Below, one piece after another: positions 1-8,103 of a DNA stretch of 64,000 nucleotides. The DNA comes from Microbacterium kunmingense. Its GTDB lineage: Bacteria > Actinomycetota > Actinomycetes > Actinomycetales > Microbacteriaceae. The stretch covers positions 1 to 64,000 of the forward strand of contig NZ_JAKNUS010000014.1 of the NCBI RefSeq assembly GCF_023155745.1, written 5' to 3'. Position 1 is the first letter of the stretch; each line of letters begins with the position of its first letter. The notes beneath the pieces are model-generated. The model did no database searches. It had not been told where the DNA came from and saw nothing but the letters and a program-made list of their open reading frames with translations. Both the position numbers and the translations under genes were made by a program.

Positions 1-430
1 TGCCGGTGAGGATGAGGAACGCGGCGAAGACGTAGAGGATCCACGAGAAGTTCTCGATGAGCGCGGCGCCGGCGGCGATGAAGATCCCGCGGAAGACGAG
101 GGCGCCGAGGACACCGAGGAAGAGCACCCGGTGCTGGTACTCGCGCGGGACGGCGAAGGCGGCGAAGATGATCGCCCAGACGAAGACGTTGTCGACGGCG
201 AGGGATTTCTCGATCACATATCCGGCGAAGTACTGCTGACCGAACTCCGCACCCCACGAGTTCCAGACGACGATGCCGAAGGTGATGCCGGACAGCACCC
301 AGACGACCGACCAGGCCGCGGCCTCGCGGACGCCGATCACGTGGGCTTTGCGGTGGGCGACGAGATCGACCACGAGCATCGCGACGATCACGCCGAGGAC
401 GACGAACCACGCCCAGAGCGGGACGGACAT
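1..430 (-). CDS. TerC-family integral membrane protein (partial, runs off left edge)
   Basis: The reading frame starts at an ATG at 430 behind a strong GGAGG and runs off the left edge, so about 143 residues are visible. They contain several hydrophobic segments and the acidic signature EKSLAVDNVFVW followed by PREYQHRVLFLG, diagnostic of TerC proteins (manganese/metal efflux, tellurite-resistance family, cytoplasmic membrane). The start MSVPLWAWFVVLG is hydrophobic, as is usual for the family. A probable manganese riboswitch sits directly upstream, which supports metal export. Family assignment is strong; the transported ion is inferred. The C-terminus is outside the window. Confidence 0.9.
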   Translation of the reverse strand, partial: MSVPLWAWFVVLGVIVAMLVVDLVAHRKAHVIGVREAAAWSVVWVLSGITFGIVVWNSWGAEFGQQYFAGYVIEKSLAVDNVFVWAIIFAAFAVPREYQHRVLFLGVLGALVFRGIFIAAGAALIENFSWILYVFAAFLILTG

Positions 431-447
431 GAGAAAACCTCCACGAA

Positions 448-540
448 TGTCGTGAAGGTCTCATCGGCGTCCGTTGCCCGCGCACCGGGTCACGTCGGGT
501 GACCGTACTGTCGATGCGTCGCGAGGATTACTCCCCCTCG
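448..540 (-). promoter_or_regulatory. probable yybP-ykoY (Mn2+) riboswitch in the terC leader
   Basis: Read on the minus strand, the leader contains GGGGAGTAATC near 526-536, then TACGGTCACCCG, CCCGGTG and GGGCAACGG, and ends in ATGAGACCTTCACG about 20-30 bases before the terC ribosome site. The GGGGAGTA loop and terminal GAGACCTT are hallmarks of the yybP-ykoY aptamer, which often precedes terC-type genes. A covariance-model search was not possible. Boundaries are approximate. Confidence 0.68.
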
Positions 541-656
541 CACGACATGAAACACCAGAAGCACGCTTCAGGTCATGTGATACCCGGCACCGACACCTGG
601 AAGGCGAGGTCCCGGGGTACGCTCACGCCATCAGAGACCTACCCGCGAGGTGCACC

Positions 657-1163
657 GTGACCCAAAAACTAGATGGTGTCGACGCAGCGCTGCGTCGATG
701 GCCGTGGGTGTCCCGCGCCATCAACGCCGAGGCAGTCTACGGAACCGTCCTCACCGCAGGAGTCATCTCGGCGTTTTCGTTGTACAACGAAGGGATCCTT
801 GCGCTCATCCTGCGCACCTCCGGCACCGTGCTGGTGTTCTGGATCGCCCACGTGTATGCCGAGATCGTCGGCAACCGTGACAGTGGATGGCGCCTCGCGG
901 TGCGGGAAGCGCTGCAGCGATCGGCGGGGTTGTTGTGGGCGCTGATCGTCCCCCTTGTCACTCTCGCAACGGCGGCGGTCCTCCGCACCACCGAGAACAC
1001 CGCTGTCGACATGGCGCTGTGGGCGTGTGTCGGGACCCTTGCGCTTTTGGGCTGGTGGGCCGCCCGGCAACGCCACGCCCGCCTCCCCGGCAAGATCCTC
1101 ACCGCCGCGGGCACCGCCACGCTCGGCCTTGCCCTGATCACCCTTAAAGCCTTCGTGCATTGA
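657..1163 (+). CDS. small multi-pass membrane protein, unrecognised family
   Basis: GTG at 657, preceded by GCGAGG, is preferred over a start further left because that would overlap the divergent terC leader. The product of about 168 residues has hydrophobic stretches around residues 25-45, 48-65, 85-105, 110-130 and 140-160, so four to five membrane helices are likely. A short arginine-rich stretch (AARQRHARLPGK) lies before the last helix. I do not recognise the family. Its position in the terC/stress cargo suggests an envelope role, but no function can be assigned. Confidence 0.7.
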   Translation: MTQKLDGVDAALRRWPWVSRAINAEAVYGTVLTAGVISAFSLYNEGILALILRTSGTVLVFWIAHVYAEIVGNRDSGWRLAVREALQRSAGLLWALIVPLVTLATAAVLRTTENTAVDMALWACVGTLALLGWWAARQRHARLPGKILTAAGTATLGLALITLKAFVH

Positions 1164-1356
1164 CGCACCCTCGGAGGTTTCGAGCTCTCAACGCGGTCTC
1201 ATCCAAATCCAGAACGAAAGCAGAATCGTTCCCATCAGACCCGTCGACGGTTTGTGTTGCCCGTGACACCATTGGACGACGTCCCGAAGGCGCGGGTTTG
1301 TGACGTCGCGACGCGCGCGGTGGTCAGACGGGGTTTCCCTTCCGGGGAGGGTCAGA

Positions 1357-1902
1357 GTGCGGTACGTGTTGGGTGACCTCGACGTCAACGACTACGTCCA
1401 AGCGTGGCTGCGTCACCTTGCCACCGGAGATGTGGCCCGGCGGGATCTTCTCCTTGCCGCGGCGGAGGATTCACCGTCCGGCGGGTACTTCCTGATCAGT
1501 AACGTCGGCCTCAAACCGGGATTCGCTTTCGCGGCAACAGAGCAACTGGTCCTATACGCCGTGCTGACCGTGTATCAGGACATGGACCTGCGATGGGTGG
1601 AACGACCCTGGCAAGGCATCGATCATCATCTCCAACACGCATTCGCCTACGCCAACGACCTGGGCCGCACCGGGGTGGCCAGGGTCCTGCTGGAGCGGAT
1701 CGCCGAACGCAGCGCCGCCCCCCAGTTACCGTCACACAATCCGCTGCTTCCCGCGCCCTCCCCCGCTGACCCCGCAAAGCTTGCCGCCCATGATCGTGCG
1801 GTCGCCGAAGCGATCGACCGTGACATCCAAGCCGCGGCACGCCTTTACCCCAGCCTCTCCTTGGACACCATCCTTCTTAGCAACGAGCCGATCGACGAAT
1901 AG
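1357..1902 (+). CDS. hypothetical protein
   Basis: GTG at 1357 follows GGGGAGGG by five bases and fits better than the upstream ATG at 1300. The roughly 181-residue product is soluble, has no membrane segment or signal peptide, and contains a conserved-looking aromatic core (WVERPWQGIDHHLQHAFAY) followed by a Pro/Ala-rich linker and a helical tail. No known domain is recognised. Codon use is like its neighbours, with G/C-rich third positions throughout, which supports real coding. Confidence 0.6.
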   Translation: MRYVLGDLDVNDYVQAWLRHLATGDVARRDLLLAAAEDSPSGGYFLISNVGLKPGFAFAATEQLVLYAVLTVYQDMDLRWVERPWQGIDHHLQHAFAYANDLGRTGVARVLLERIAERSAAPQLPSHNPLLPAPSPADPAKLAAHDRAVAEAIDRDIQAAARLYPSLSLDTILLSNEPIDE

Positions 1903-2005
1903 TCTCCGCAATACCGGATCCGCGACCCTGGCGCCGAGTTTCGGGTGGTGGACCTTCCCGAGCCCCGCTCTCGTGGGCGATGTCACGGACGCGGACCACC
2001 CCTAG

Positions 2006-2020
2006 ACTTACGCCGTACGC
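2006..2020. promoter_or_regulatory. weak match to the TetR-type operator
   Basis: ACTTACGCCGTACGC has the CTTAC-N3-GTA(A)GC architecture of the sites at 4468, 5371 and 34148, with one half-site mismatch. It lies 71 bases before the DUF7882-like gene. Weak on its own. Confidence 0.3.
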
Positions 2021-2090
2021 AGGGTTTAGCTCGCATGCTTGTCAGCCTGCGTCCGCTGGTTCATTGGCTTGGTTTGACGGAGGGTAGGAC

Positions 2091-2468
2091 GTGGGTCATC
2101 TCATTTACGGGGTCGCACCAGCGATCCGCATCAACGATCGTGCGCTGCGGCATCTGCAGGCGGTGGTGATGAGCAAACTGCGCCGCAATGAGAGCTTCAG
2201 TTACGAGTGGCACTCCGAGCCGGATGTTGATGGCGACGACGCGATCAACAAGGGTGGTGAGTTCGGGTCGATATGGATCTCCCAATCCACATCACTGTAT
2301 TTCAGCTACGACAAAGCCCCCGACGACGCCTTCAACATGGCGTGGTTGAAACTTCTCAGCGAGACCGTCGCCAGCACGGGTCGACTCCGCCTGCTCCCCG
2401 AGCCCGGCAAAACCGAACCCCCTCAACAGCCAACCCGACGTCACCTCCGATCTGCCCCCGGCATGTGA
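2091..2468 (+). CDS. DUF7882-like small protein
   Basis: Starts at GTG 2091 behind GGAGGGTAGGAC and encodes 125 residues. The pattern MGHLIYGVAPAIRINDRAL, then LQAVVMSKLRRNESFSYEW and later GSIWISQSTSLYFSY, matches the short proteins common in Microbacteriaceae that are annotated as DUF7882 or, misleadingly, as ATP-dependent DNA ligase. There is no ligase catalytic lysine motif and the protein is far too short to be a ligase. The C-terminal 30 residues are Pro/Arg-rich and probably disordered. Function unknown; the family call is from memory of the pattern. Confidence 0.7.
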   Translation: MGHLIYGVAPAIRINDRALRHLQAVVMSKLRRNESFSYEWHSEPDVDGDDAINKGGEFGSIWISQSTSLYFSYDKAPDDAFNMAWLKLLSETVASTGRLRLLPEPGKTEPPQQPTRRHLRSAPGM

Positions 2469-2478
2469 CGCAAAGCCC

Positions 2479-2501
2479 GGGTAATCTGATCCGCCTTACC
2501 C
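2479..2501. terminator. hairpin between convergent genes
   Basis: GGGTAA at 2479-2484 pairs with TTACCC at 2496-2501 in the gap between two convergent genes. The right arm includes the stop codon of the phosphotransferase gene. No clear T-tract. Confidence 0.4.
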
Positions 2502-3398
2502 CTGGTGGATGTCGGGGGCGGTGAGGAGGCGGTGGAGGGTGGTTTCACCGAGGGCGGCCATGGCGGGGTTGGTGGTGCGGTAGTACCAGACCAGCCCGAT
2601 GGCCTGGATGAATGCCCAGGCGGCGCCGCGGGCCCATTCCACCGGGCTGGACTGTAACGCTCCCCGGAACACGGTGCGGGCGGGGTGATCAAAAAGATGC
2701 CACCCGCAGACGAGGTCTAAGGCGGGGTCGGCCGGTCCGAACCAGCCAGCATCGAGCACACCCGCCAACCGGTCGCGGTCGACGATGAGGTTGAAGGGGG
2801 TGAGGTCGCTGTGGGTCATCAGGTGCGGCCGGCTGGGCGGGAGGTCACGGAAGTACTCCCACAGCTGTCGCATTTCTCCGGTGTCCATCAGGGGGTCGGT
2901 TTGGGTGAGGCAGTGGGCAACCCAGGTGTCGTGGTCGCCGAGGTTTCCACCCCTCCCCCGGCCACGGAATGTGCGGCCCTTCACCGGGGTTCGGCGCAGG
3001 GTCTGGATGAGGTCGGCGAGATCGAAGGCGATACCGGCTGAGTCCGCGACACTGGTGGGCGTGGCGACATCGCCGGGCACCCAGGTCTGCACCATCCACG
3101 GCATCGGATACCCCGCGGCAGGGTGCCCGATCGCCACGGGGCGGGGCGCCGCGACCGGACACACCCCTTCGAACTCCACCAGCGCCGCCGCCTCCAACCG
3201 AACTGCTCTCCGCGCTGTGGCGAGGTCAGTGCGTTGGCGCGGGAATCGGGCGGTGAGGGTGTCCCCAATGCGGTAAATCGTATTCACCGTCCCGGTACCA
3301 CCCACCGGGGTGACCTCCAGGTGCGCCCACCGGGGAAACTGTTCCGTGATCAAAACCTTCGCGGTGGCAAGGTCGACGGTCACTTCATCAGCGTGCAT
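2496..3398 (-). CDS. aminoglycoside phosphotransferase (APH)-family kinase
   Basis: The start at ATG 3398 is preceded by GGAGGAGAGACGAGG. The product of 300 residues has the APH fold markers: an N-terminal nucleotide-binding lobe (GGTGTVNTIYRIGD), the Brenner-type catalytic loop HSDLTPFNLIVD with catalytic Asp and metal-binding Asn, and the following DAGWFGPADPALDL metal/phosphate motif. Length fits APH and macrolide/fructosamine-type kinases. Substrate cannot be read from sequence, so resistance is only a possibility. It is convergent with the DUF7882-like gene. Confidence 0.85.
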   Translation of the reverse strand: MHADEVTVDLATAKVLITEQFPRWAHLEVTPVGGTGTVNTIYRIGDTLTARFPRQRTDLATARRAVRLEAAALVEFEGVCPVAAPRPVAIGHPAAGYPMPWMVQTWVPGDVATPTSVADSAGIAFDLADLIQTLRRTPVKGRTFRGRGRGGNLGDHDTWVAHCLTQTDPLMDTGEMRQLWEYFRDLPPSRPHLMTHSDLTPFNLIVDRDRLAGVLDAGWFGPADPALDLVCGWHLFDHPARTVFRGALQSSPVEWARGAAWAFIQAIGLVWYYRTTNPAMAALGETTLHRLLTAPDIHQG

Positions 3399-3618
3399 CC
3401 TCGTCTCTCCTCCGACAATGATGGTGACGGTCCCAGACACCGATCATCCCGTCAAGCCTCCTTTCCTGTCGCCCGCTCGCGGTCCCGGGTCCTCGACGCG
3501 CCGCTCCAGCAGGTGTCGGCCCTGACCCCTTCTTTGGGGCGCCGGCACCCGGAACGCTCAACCCGGGAGCGGTGCGCCGCAGATGGGCGCCGCTCCCAGG
3601 TTGACCCACGGGGATGGG

Positions 3619-4395
3619 CTAGGGGCGAGGGGAACGCGGGGGCTGCTGCGGCTGCTCGCGGGTGGCGTACTGCACCCGGTTGGTGAGCTGCTGTGCCTGC
3701 TCCCCTACGGTGGGGGCGTTTTGTGCTTCCTGCTTGATCTTGGGGGCTTCCTGCTCAGCTTTGGTGAGCATTGCTTCCCACCGCTGCTGCATGGGCTTGA
3801 TCAGTCCGCCGCCGGCGCCGACGATGATGACGCCGGCGATGATCGCGAGCACGGCGATCAGGATCGGGGTGGTAACAGTGGTGGCGACCTCGATCTGGTT
3901 CAACGCTGCGGTGACACCGAGGAACAGGATGAACACCGCCACGATGTTGGCGAGGATCTTGCCGTAGGACAGCCCGCTGAGGGTGTTCTGAATCAGGGTC
4001 TTCGCGCCGGCCGCGATCGCTGCGGCGATCACGATGATGACGATGGCGACAATGATCTTGGGCAGGAAGGCGATGATCCCTTCCAGCAGGTCGCTGACCG
4101 GGTTGGGGCCGAACACCCCGAACGCGAACTGCAGCACGAACAGCACCAGGGTGTAGTAGACGATCTTCGCCACGATGTCCGACGCGTCCAGCTTCGACTT
4201 CGCCAGCGCACGCTTGATCCCGCCGCGTTCCACCGCCCGGTCAAACCCGACCTTTTCCAGTAGCTTCTCCAACCCCTTTGACAAGAGCTTGGCGACAATC
4301 AGACCCACGATCAGGATGATCAGGAACAACAACAACTGCGGAACGAACCGGGCCACCGCGGCCAGTCCATCCTGCAACGGCTCAACAACATTCAT
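3619..4395 (-). CDS. mechanosensitive ion channel-like membrane protein (TM-helix repeat)
   Basis: A 258-residue protein with long hydrophobic helices at about 15-40, 75-100, 105-130, 140-165 and 170-200, and the repeated pattern FLIILIVGLIVAKLLSKGLE plus a glycine/alanine-rich pore-like segment. This resembles the conserved TM-helix repeat of MscS-like CmpX proteins rather than full MscS. The C-terminal 55 residues are charged, Gln/Pro-rich and cytoplasmic. Transcribed divergently from the TetR gene, with a palindromic operator in the shared promoter region, so it is probably repressed by that regulator. Confidence 0.75.
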   Translation of the reverse strand: MNVVEPLQDGLAAVARFVPQLLLFLIILIVGLIVAKLLSKGLEKLLEKVGFDRAVERGGIKRALAKSKLDASDIVAKIVYYTLVLFVLQFAFGVFGPNPVSDLLEGIIAFLPKIIVAIVIIVIAAAIAAGAKTLIQNTLSGLSYGKILANIVAVFILFLGVTAALNQIEVATTVTTPILIAVLAIIAGVIIVGAGGGLIKPMQQRWEAMLTKAEQEAPKIKQEAQNAPTVGEQAQQLTNRVQYATREQPQQPPRSPRP

Positions 4396-4467
4396 TGTCA
4401 GACTCTCTCTTCACACACCACCGCTGAGGGCCGTTCGCGGCCTCTCGCGGTGTCACCGCCGGGTGCG

Positions 4468-4482
4468 GCTTACACCGTAAGC
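4468..4482. promoter_or_regulatory. TetR operator candidate, site 1
   Basis: GCTTACACCGTAAGC lies in the divergent region between the channel-like gene and the TetR gene. Its exact reverse complement recurs at 5371-5385. The six-base arms with a three-base spacer suit a TetR dimer. Confidence 0.75.
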
Positions 4483-4631
4483 ATGTCGGACCGGGTCGGA
4501 TCGGCCCCCTGGATTGACACGTGCAGGCATGCTCCGCTAGCAAACGCGCCAACCGGTCCCCTCTCGTTCGGTGTTCCGGGCGCCCCGCGCAAGGGGAGCC
4601 ACGTTGTTTCGGGATAGGAGAGAGTGGAGGT

Positions 4632-5348
4632 ATGGCACGGTCAGGGAAAGCAGCAACGCCGAAGACGGCCGGAAAGGGTTTGAGTCGGGAGCTGATTGTC
4701 ACCACGGCGCTGGAGCAGATCGATCGGTCTGGCGCGCAAGGGCTCTCGATGCGGTCGCTCGCGCGGGAGCTTGGGGTGGAGGCGATGTCGCTGTACCGGC
4801 ACGTCCACGGCCGGGAAGATCTCCTCGAAGGTGTCGTCGGTCTGCTGATGGCAGATCTCACCGCCGACCTCGATGACGAGCTCACCGAGCACTGGCAAGG
4901 GTTCTTGCAATTGGTCGCCCATCGCGTCCGGCAGATCGCCGTGGATCACCCCCGCGCGTTTCCCCTGGTCGCCACCCGACACCCCGCGGCGCCGTGGCTG
5001 CGGCCGCCGCTTCGGAGTGTCGACGTAGTTAACACCTTCCTCACCGAGCTGCTGCGTCACGGTTTCACCGACACCCAGGCCGTGGACGCGTACCGGTCCT
5101 TCAGCAGCTTCCTCCTCGGACACCTGCTCCTAGAAGCTGCCGTCCGCGGCGCCGAGACCGCGCCCGTAGAAGAACCTCTCGACGAGGGCGACGCTGACCT
5201 GCCCGAACGCGACGGGCAGACAGACCTCAGCGACGCGCCGGAGGTAGTGCGCCTTCGCCCACTCCTCAGCGAGGACCGCGCCGCCGACGAATTCGAAGTG
5301 TCGTTAGAGGCCCTGCTGGACCGCCTCAACCACGAACTCACTCAGTAA
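4632..5348 (+). CDS. TetR/AcrR-family transcriptional regulator
   Basis: ATG at 4632 follows GGAGAGAGTGGAGG. The 238-residue product has a Lys/Arg-rich leader, then a TetR DNA-binding domain at about residues 15-65 (LSMRSLARELGVEAMSLYRH is the helix-turn-helix) and a TetR_C-type ligand/dimer domain containing FSSFLLGHLLLEAAVRG. Identical operators lie on both sides of the gene, indicating autoregulation and control of the divergent channel gene and the downstream membrane gene. A decayed homologue of its C-terminal domain sits at 28.4 kb. The ligand is unknown. Confidence 0.9.
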   Translation: MARSGKAATPKTAGKGLSRELIVTTALEQIDRSGAQGLSMRSLARELGVEAMSLYRHVHGREDLLEGVVGLLMADLTADLDDELTEHWQGFLQLVAHRVRQIAVDHPRAFPLVATRHPAAPWLRPPLRSVDVVNTFLTELLRHGFTDTQAVDAYRSFSSFLLGHLLLEAAVRGAETAPVEEPLDEGDADLPERDGQTDLSDAPEVVRLRPLLSEDRAADEFEVSLEALLDRLNHELTQ

Positions 5349-5370
5349 CCGCTCCTGCGGTGATCGCAGT

Positions 5371-5385
5371 GCTTACGGTGTAAGC
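5371..5385. promoter_or_regulatory. TetR operator candidate, site 2
   Basis: GCTTACGGTGTAAGC is the exact reverse complement of the site at 4468-4482. It lies 22 bases after the TetR stop codon and 78 bases before the next start, where it could control the membrane-protein/DUF2382 pair. Confidence 0.75.
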
Positions 5386-5463
5386 GGGACGGAACTGTAC
5401 GCGGTCGCGGTGGGGTTGGCAACCGCCCTGCGCGTTCCGGTCAAGGGCTGTTTTCCTCGACGC

Positions 5464-6126
5464 ATGAGCAGCAACGACACCCCCGACCGGCGCCCGCCCG
5501 GCACACCCGTCTATGACGCCACCTCCGATAGCGCCGCCGTCCCCGTCGACACCACCCACACCGCACGCAGCGACGTTCTTGAGCGGGAAAAAGCCGAGTT
5601 CGGCGGCTTCAAGTTCGGGTCGGCGTTTTTCGGGTGGCTCACCGCGATGGGCACCACCGTGCTCCTGACCGCCCTCGTCGCCGCGATCGGCGGAGCCATC
5701 GGCCTGAGCACCGAGACCACCCCCACCGAAGCCGCGGACGCCGCAGCGCAGAACACCGGCACCGTGACCGTGGTAAGCGCGATCGTGATCGGGCTGGTGC
5801 TGTTGATCGGCTACTTCGCCGGCGGGTATGTCGCCGGCCGGATGGCACGCTTCAGCGGCGCCAAACAGGGCATCGCGGTGTGGTTGTGGGCGATCATCAT
5901 CGCCATCGTCGTGGCCATCATCACCGCCATCGCTGGAGCCCAGTGGGACATCCTCTCCACCCTGCAAGGATTCCCCCGCATCCCCGTCACCCCCGAAACA
6001 GCCACCACCACCGGGATCCTCACCGCCCTCGGCGCCGCGATCATCACCCTCGTCGGCGCGGTCCTCGGTGGCCTTGCCGGGATGCGCTACCACCGCAAGG
6101 TCGACCGGGTCGGACTCGGCCGCTAA
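5464..6126 (+). CDS. membrane protein (TIGR04086/YrzE-like)
   Basis: ATG 5464 (MSSNDTPDRR) is preferred over a start at 5410 because the earlier one runs through likely leader sequence, although no strong ribosome site is visible. The roughly 220-residue product has a disordered 50-residue N-terminus, then four hydrophobic helices, including GWLTAMGTTVLLTALVAAIG, a glycine-rich IGYFAGGYVAGRMARFSGAK helix and a C-terminal helix before MRYHRKVD. This layout resembles small TIGR04086-type membrane proteins. Downstream of TetR operator site 2 and followed by a DUF2382 gene after 54 bases. Confidence 0.7.
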   Translation: MSSNDTPDRRPPGTPVYDATSDSAAVPVDTTHTARSDVLEREKAEFGGFKFGSAFFGWLTAMGTTVLLTALVAAIGGAIGLSTETTPTEAADAAAQNTGTVTVVSAIVIGLVLLIGYFAGGYVAGRMARFSGAKQGIAVWLWAIIIAIVVAIITAIAGAQWDILSTLQGFPRIPVTPETATTTGILTALGAAIITLVGAVLGGLAGMRYHRKVDRVGLGR

Positions 6127-6180
6127 CCCACCTCCCGCCTACCCCCGCCACCCTTCTCCTCACGAAAGGCACGCATCAGC

Positions 6181-6984
6181 ATGATCAGCGAACAGAACAT
6201 TTCCCGCCTCATCGGCGGAAACGTCACCGACACCGACGGACACAAGATCGGCACGATCGGCCAGATCTACGTCGACCCCGACACCGGACGCCCCAACTGG
6301 GCCACCGTCGTCACCGGTCTGTTCGGCACCTCGGAGTCCTTCGTTCCCCTCCGCGACGCCGAAACAACCCCGGACGGGGACCTGCAGGTCCCCTACTCCA
6401 AGGACCAGGTCAAAGACGCCCCCCGCGTCGACTCCGACGCCGAGCTCAGCGACGCAGAAGAAGACCGACTGTACGAGTACTACGGTCTCATGGGCGCTTC
6501 CTCACACGACCACTCCCCGACCGAAGTCACCGGCCCGGCCGCGGCGACCGAAACCGGCAACGTCGACGACGTCGCGGAGGGGTATGACACGTCAGGGCCG
6601 ACCACCGATGACGCGATGACCCGGTCCGAGGAGCAGCTTCGGGTCGGTACAGAACGTGTCGAGACTGGTCGCGCCCGGCTCCGGAAATACGTCGTCACCG
6701 AGCACGAGACCGTCACCGTCCCCGTCACCCGGGAAGAAGTACGGCTCGAGCGGGAACCGATCACCGACGCCAACGCCTCCGACGCCCTGTCCGGGCCGGA
6801 CATCAGTGAGGAAGAACACGAAATCGTCCTCACCGAAGAACGCCCCGTGATCGCCAAAGAAACCGTCCCGGTGGAGCGGGTGCGGCTAGACACCGAAACC
6901 GTCACCGACACGGAAACGGTCGACGTCGACATCCGCAAAGAGCAGATCGAACTCGACAGCGACACCCGCACCACCGACCGCTGA
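6181..6984 (+). CDS. PRC-barrel plus DUF2382 (YsnF/AvaK) stress protein
   Basis: A 267-residue soluble protein. Residues 1-90 form a PRC-barrel (GGNVTDTDGHKIGTIGQIYV, then WATVVTGLFGTSESFVPL). Residues 155-265 form a DUF2382 domain made of charged beta-hairpin repeats such as VVTEHETVTVPVTREEVRLE and RPVIAKETVPVERVRLDTE. This PRC/DUF2382 fusion is common in actinobacteria and is usually treated as a general stress protein; its biochemical role is unknown. A second, standalone DUF2382 gene lies at 39.7 kb. Probably cotranscribed with the membrane gene upstream. Confidence 0.9.
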   Translation: MISEQNISRLIGGNVTDTDGHKIGTIGQIYVDPDTGRPNWATVVTGLFGTSESFVPLRDAETTPDGDLQVPYSKDQVKDAPRVDSDAELSDAEEDRLYEYYGLMGASSHDHSPTEVTGPAAATETGNVDDVAEGYDTSGPTTDDAMTRSEEQLRVGTERVETGRARLRKYVVTEHETVTVPVTREEVRLEREPITDANASDALSGPDISEEEHEIVLTEERPVIAKETVPVERVRLDTETVTDTETVDVDIRKEQIELDSDTRTTDR

Positions 6985-7042
6985 CCAACTCGTGGCCCGA
7001 CCGCGACAGGGGCGGACGGGCCACCACCCTCCTTCCGGAGCG

Positions 7043-7213
7043 GGCACCGGGTGAGCCCGCTCCGGAACCCCCCTCATTGCGCGCCGCCTCCAAATGCGTA
7101 ACCTCCCTCACGCGGCAGGAGGTGGTTCGGCACCGGGTGAGCCCGCTCCGGAACCCCCCTTATTGCGCGCCGCCTCCAAATGCGTAACCTCCCTCACGCG
7201 GCAGGAGGTGGTT
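7043..7213. repeat. 86-bp tandem duplication
   Basis: Two copies at 7043-7127 and 7129-7213 (period 86 bp) differ at one position, C at 7075 versus T at 7161. Each contains GCACCGGGTGAGCCCGCTCC, which can form a short hairpin, and GGCAGGAGGTGGTT at its end. No reading frame uses it. It lies in the 429-base gene-free gap between the stress cargo and the end of the conjugation operon. Confidence 0.95.
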
Positions 7214-7226
7214 GTCGTTGTAGGAC

Positions 7227-7250
7227 TCCTGCGACGTCACGATCGCAGGA
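7227..7250. terminator. perfect 8-bp inverted repeat beyond the conjugation operon
   Basis: TCCTGCGA at 7227-7234 pairs with TCGCAGGA at 7243-7250. At 7351-7363 there is also a palindrome, GGAAAAATTTTCC, in an unusually A/T-rich patch. Both lie beyond the 3' end of the minus-strand operon and could end transcription or bind a protein. I see no gene in 7214-7413. Confidence 0.4.
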
Positions 7251-7413
7251 TGCTGAGTAAAGGCAGGCCCACTCAGGGTCAGCGAACTCGCGCTGAGTCA
7301 AAATCACCCAGACCACCCCGGCCGTCCGAAGTCCTTTCAGCGAATGTCCAGGAAAAATTTTCCAAAAGGTCGATTCGCAGGCCCGTGACTTGGCGATTTG
7401 GCCCGTCAGTTGG

Positions 7414-8103
7414 CTAGAAAAGCCCGGTCGGAGGTGCGGTGTACGGCAGCTCCGCACCCTTTGCGTCGTCGTTGGTGTTCATGCGGTCCTTTCCCAGTCC
7501 GGCTGCGGCGAAGGGGCCGTGTGGGTCGAGGAGGACGCTCATGTGGTGGTCGGCGTGGTCGCGGAGCCAGACGCTCGCTCCGGTGGCGGGGTCAAGGCGT
7601 AGGTGTTCCCATGCGCGCCAGAGCGCGTCGAGGCGGATGGTGGCTTCGGGGTAGTTCCACCAGTCGGCGGCCCATACGGCACGTTCCCCGTCGACGCGGC
7701 GGCGGTAGTTTTTTACGAGGTACTCGCGCACGAACTCATCGAGGGAGCCGTAGTACAGCGTCGGCTCCTCGTCAGCCGGCTCCTCGTCGAGCGCGTTCAT
7801 CGCCGCGGTGACAGCGCGCCGCGCGGCCGTGGCCGCCCGCGCGTGCAGCTCCTCGACCACCGAGGGGTCCAGGGCCTCGTCGACTTCGGCCTGCACAGCG
7901 TCCTTGACCGCGCCCGTGATGGCCTTCTGCACTACGGCGCGAATGGCCGGGCCGGCGAGAGCGTTGGCGACATCGGCGATGTCGATGCCGAACAGCCGGC
8001 CGGACTCCCGTTCGGGAAGCTCCCCACCGGGTTCGTCGCGCTCGTCGAGCTCGTATGGCTGCGCCTCGATGCCGGGCTCCTCGTCGCCCCAATCGTTGCT
8101 CAT
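7414..8103 (-). CDS. DUF4913-family protein, last gene of the T4SS operon
   Basis: Starts at ATG 8103, overlapping the stop of the coupling-protein gene (TGATG). The 229-residue product has an acidic N-terminus, a helical middle rich in Ala, and a C-terminal block FVREYLVKNYRRRVDGERAVW, WWNYPEATIRLDALWRAWEHLR and WLRDHADHHMSVLLD that is the DUF4913 signature. DUF4913 proteins are found next to coupling proteins in actinobacterial conjugative plasmids and ICEs; their role is not established. Soluble and probably cytoplasmic. Confidence 0.85.
   Translation of the reverse strand: MSNDWGDEEPGIEAQPYELDERDEPGGELPERESGRLFGIDIADVANALAGPAIRAVVQKAITGAVKDAVQAEVDEALDPSVVEELHARAATAARRAVTAAMNALDEEPADEEPTLYYGSLDEFVREYLVKNYRRRVDGERAVWAADWWNYPEATIRLDALWRAWEHLRLDPATGASVWLRDHADHHMSVLLDPHGPFAAAGLGKDRMNTNDDAKGAELPYTAPPTGLF

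Noticed and set aside
474..656. N-terminal extension of the membrane gene at 657
   Set aside because: It would overlap the probable terC riboswitch on the other strand and lacks a ribosome site, while GTG 657 has one; the extension's composition is also unlike a membrane protein start.
2091..2468. ATP-dependent DNA ligase annotation for the small protein
   Set aside because: Too short and without a KxDG ligase motif; the name is a known mis-transfer for this family.
7043..7213. CRISPR-like interpretation of the repeat at 7.0 kb
   Set aside because: Only two directly adjacent 86-bp copies with no spacers; a simple tandem duplication.
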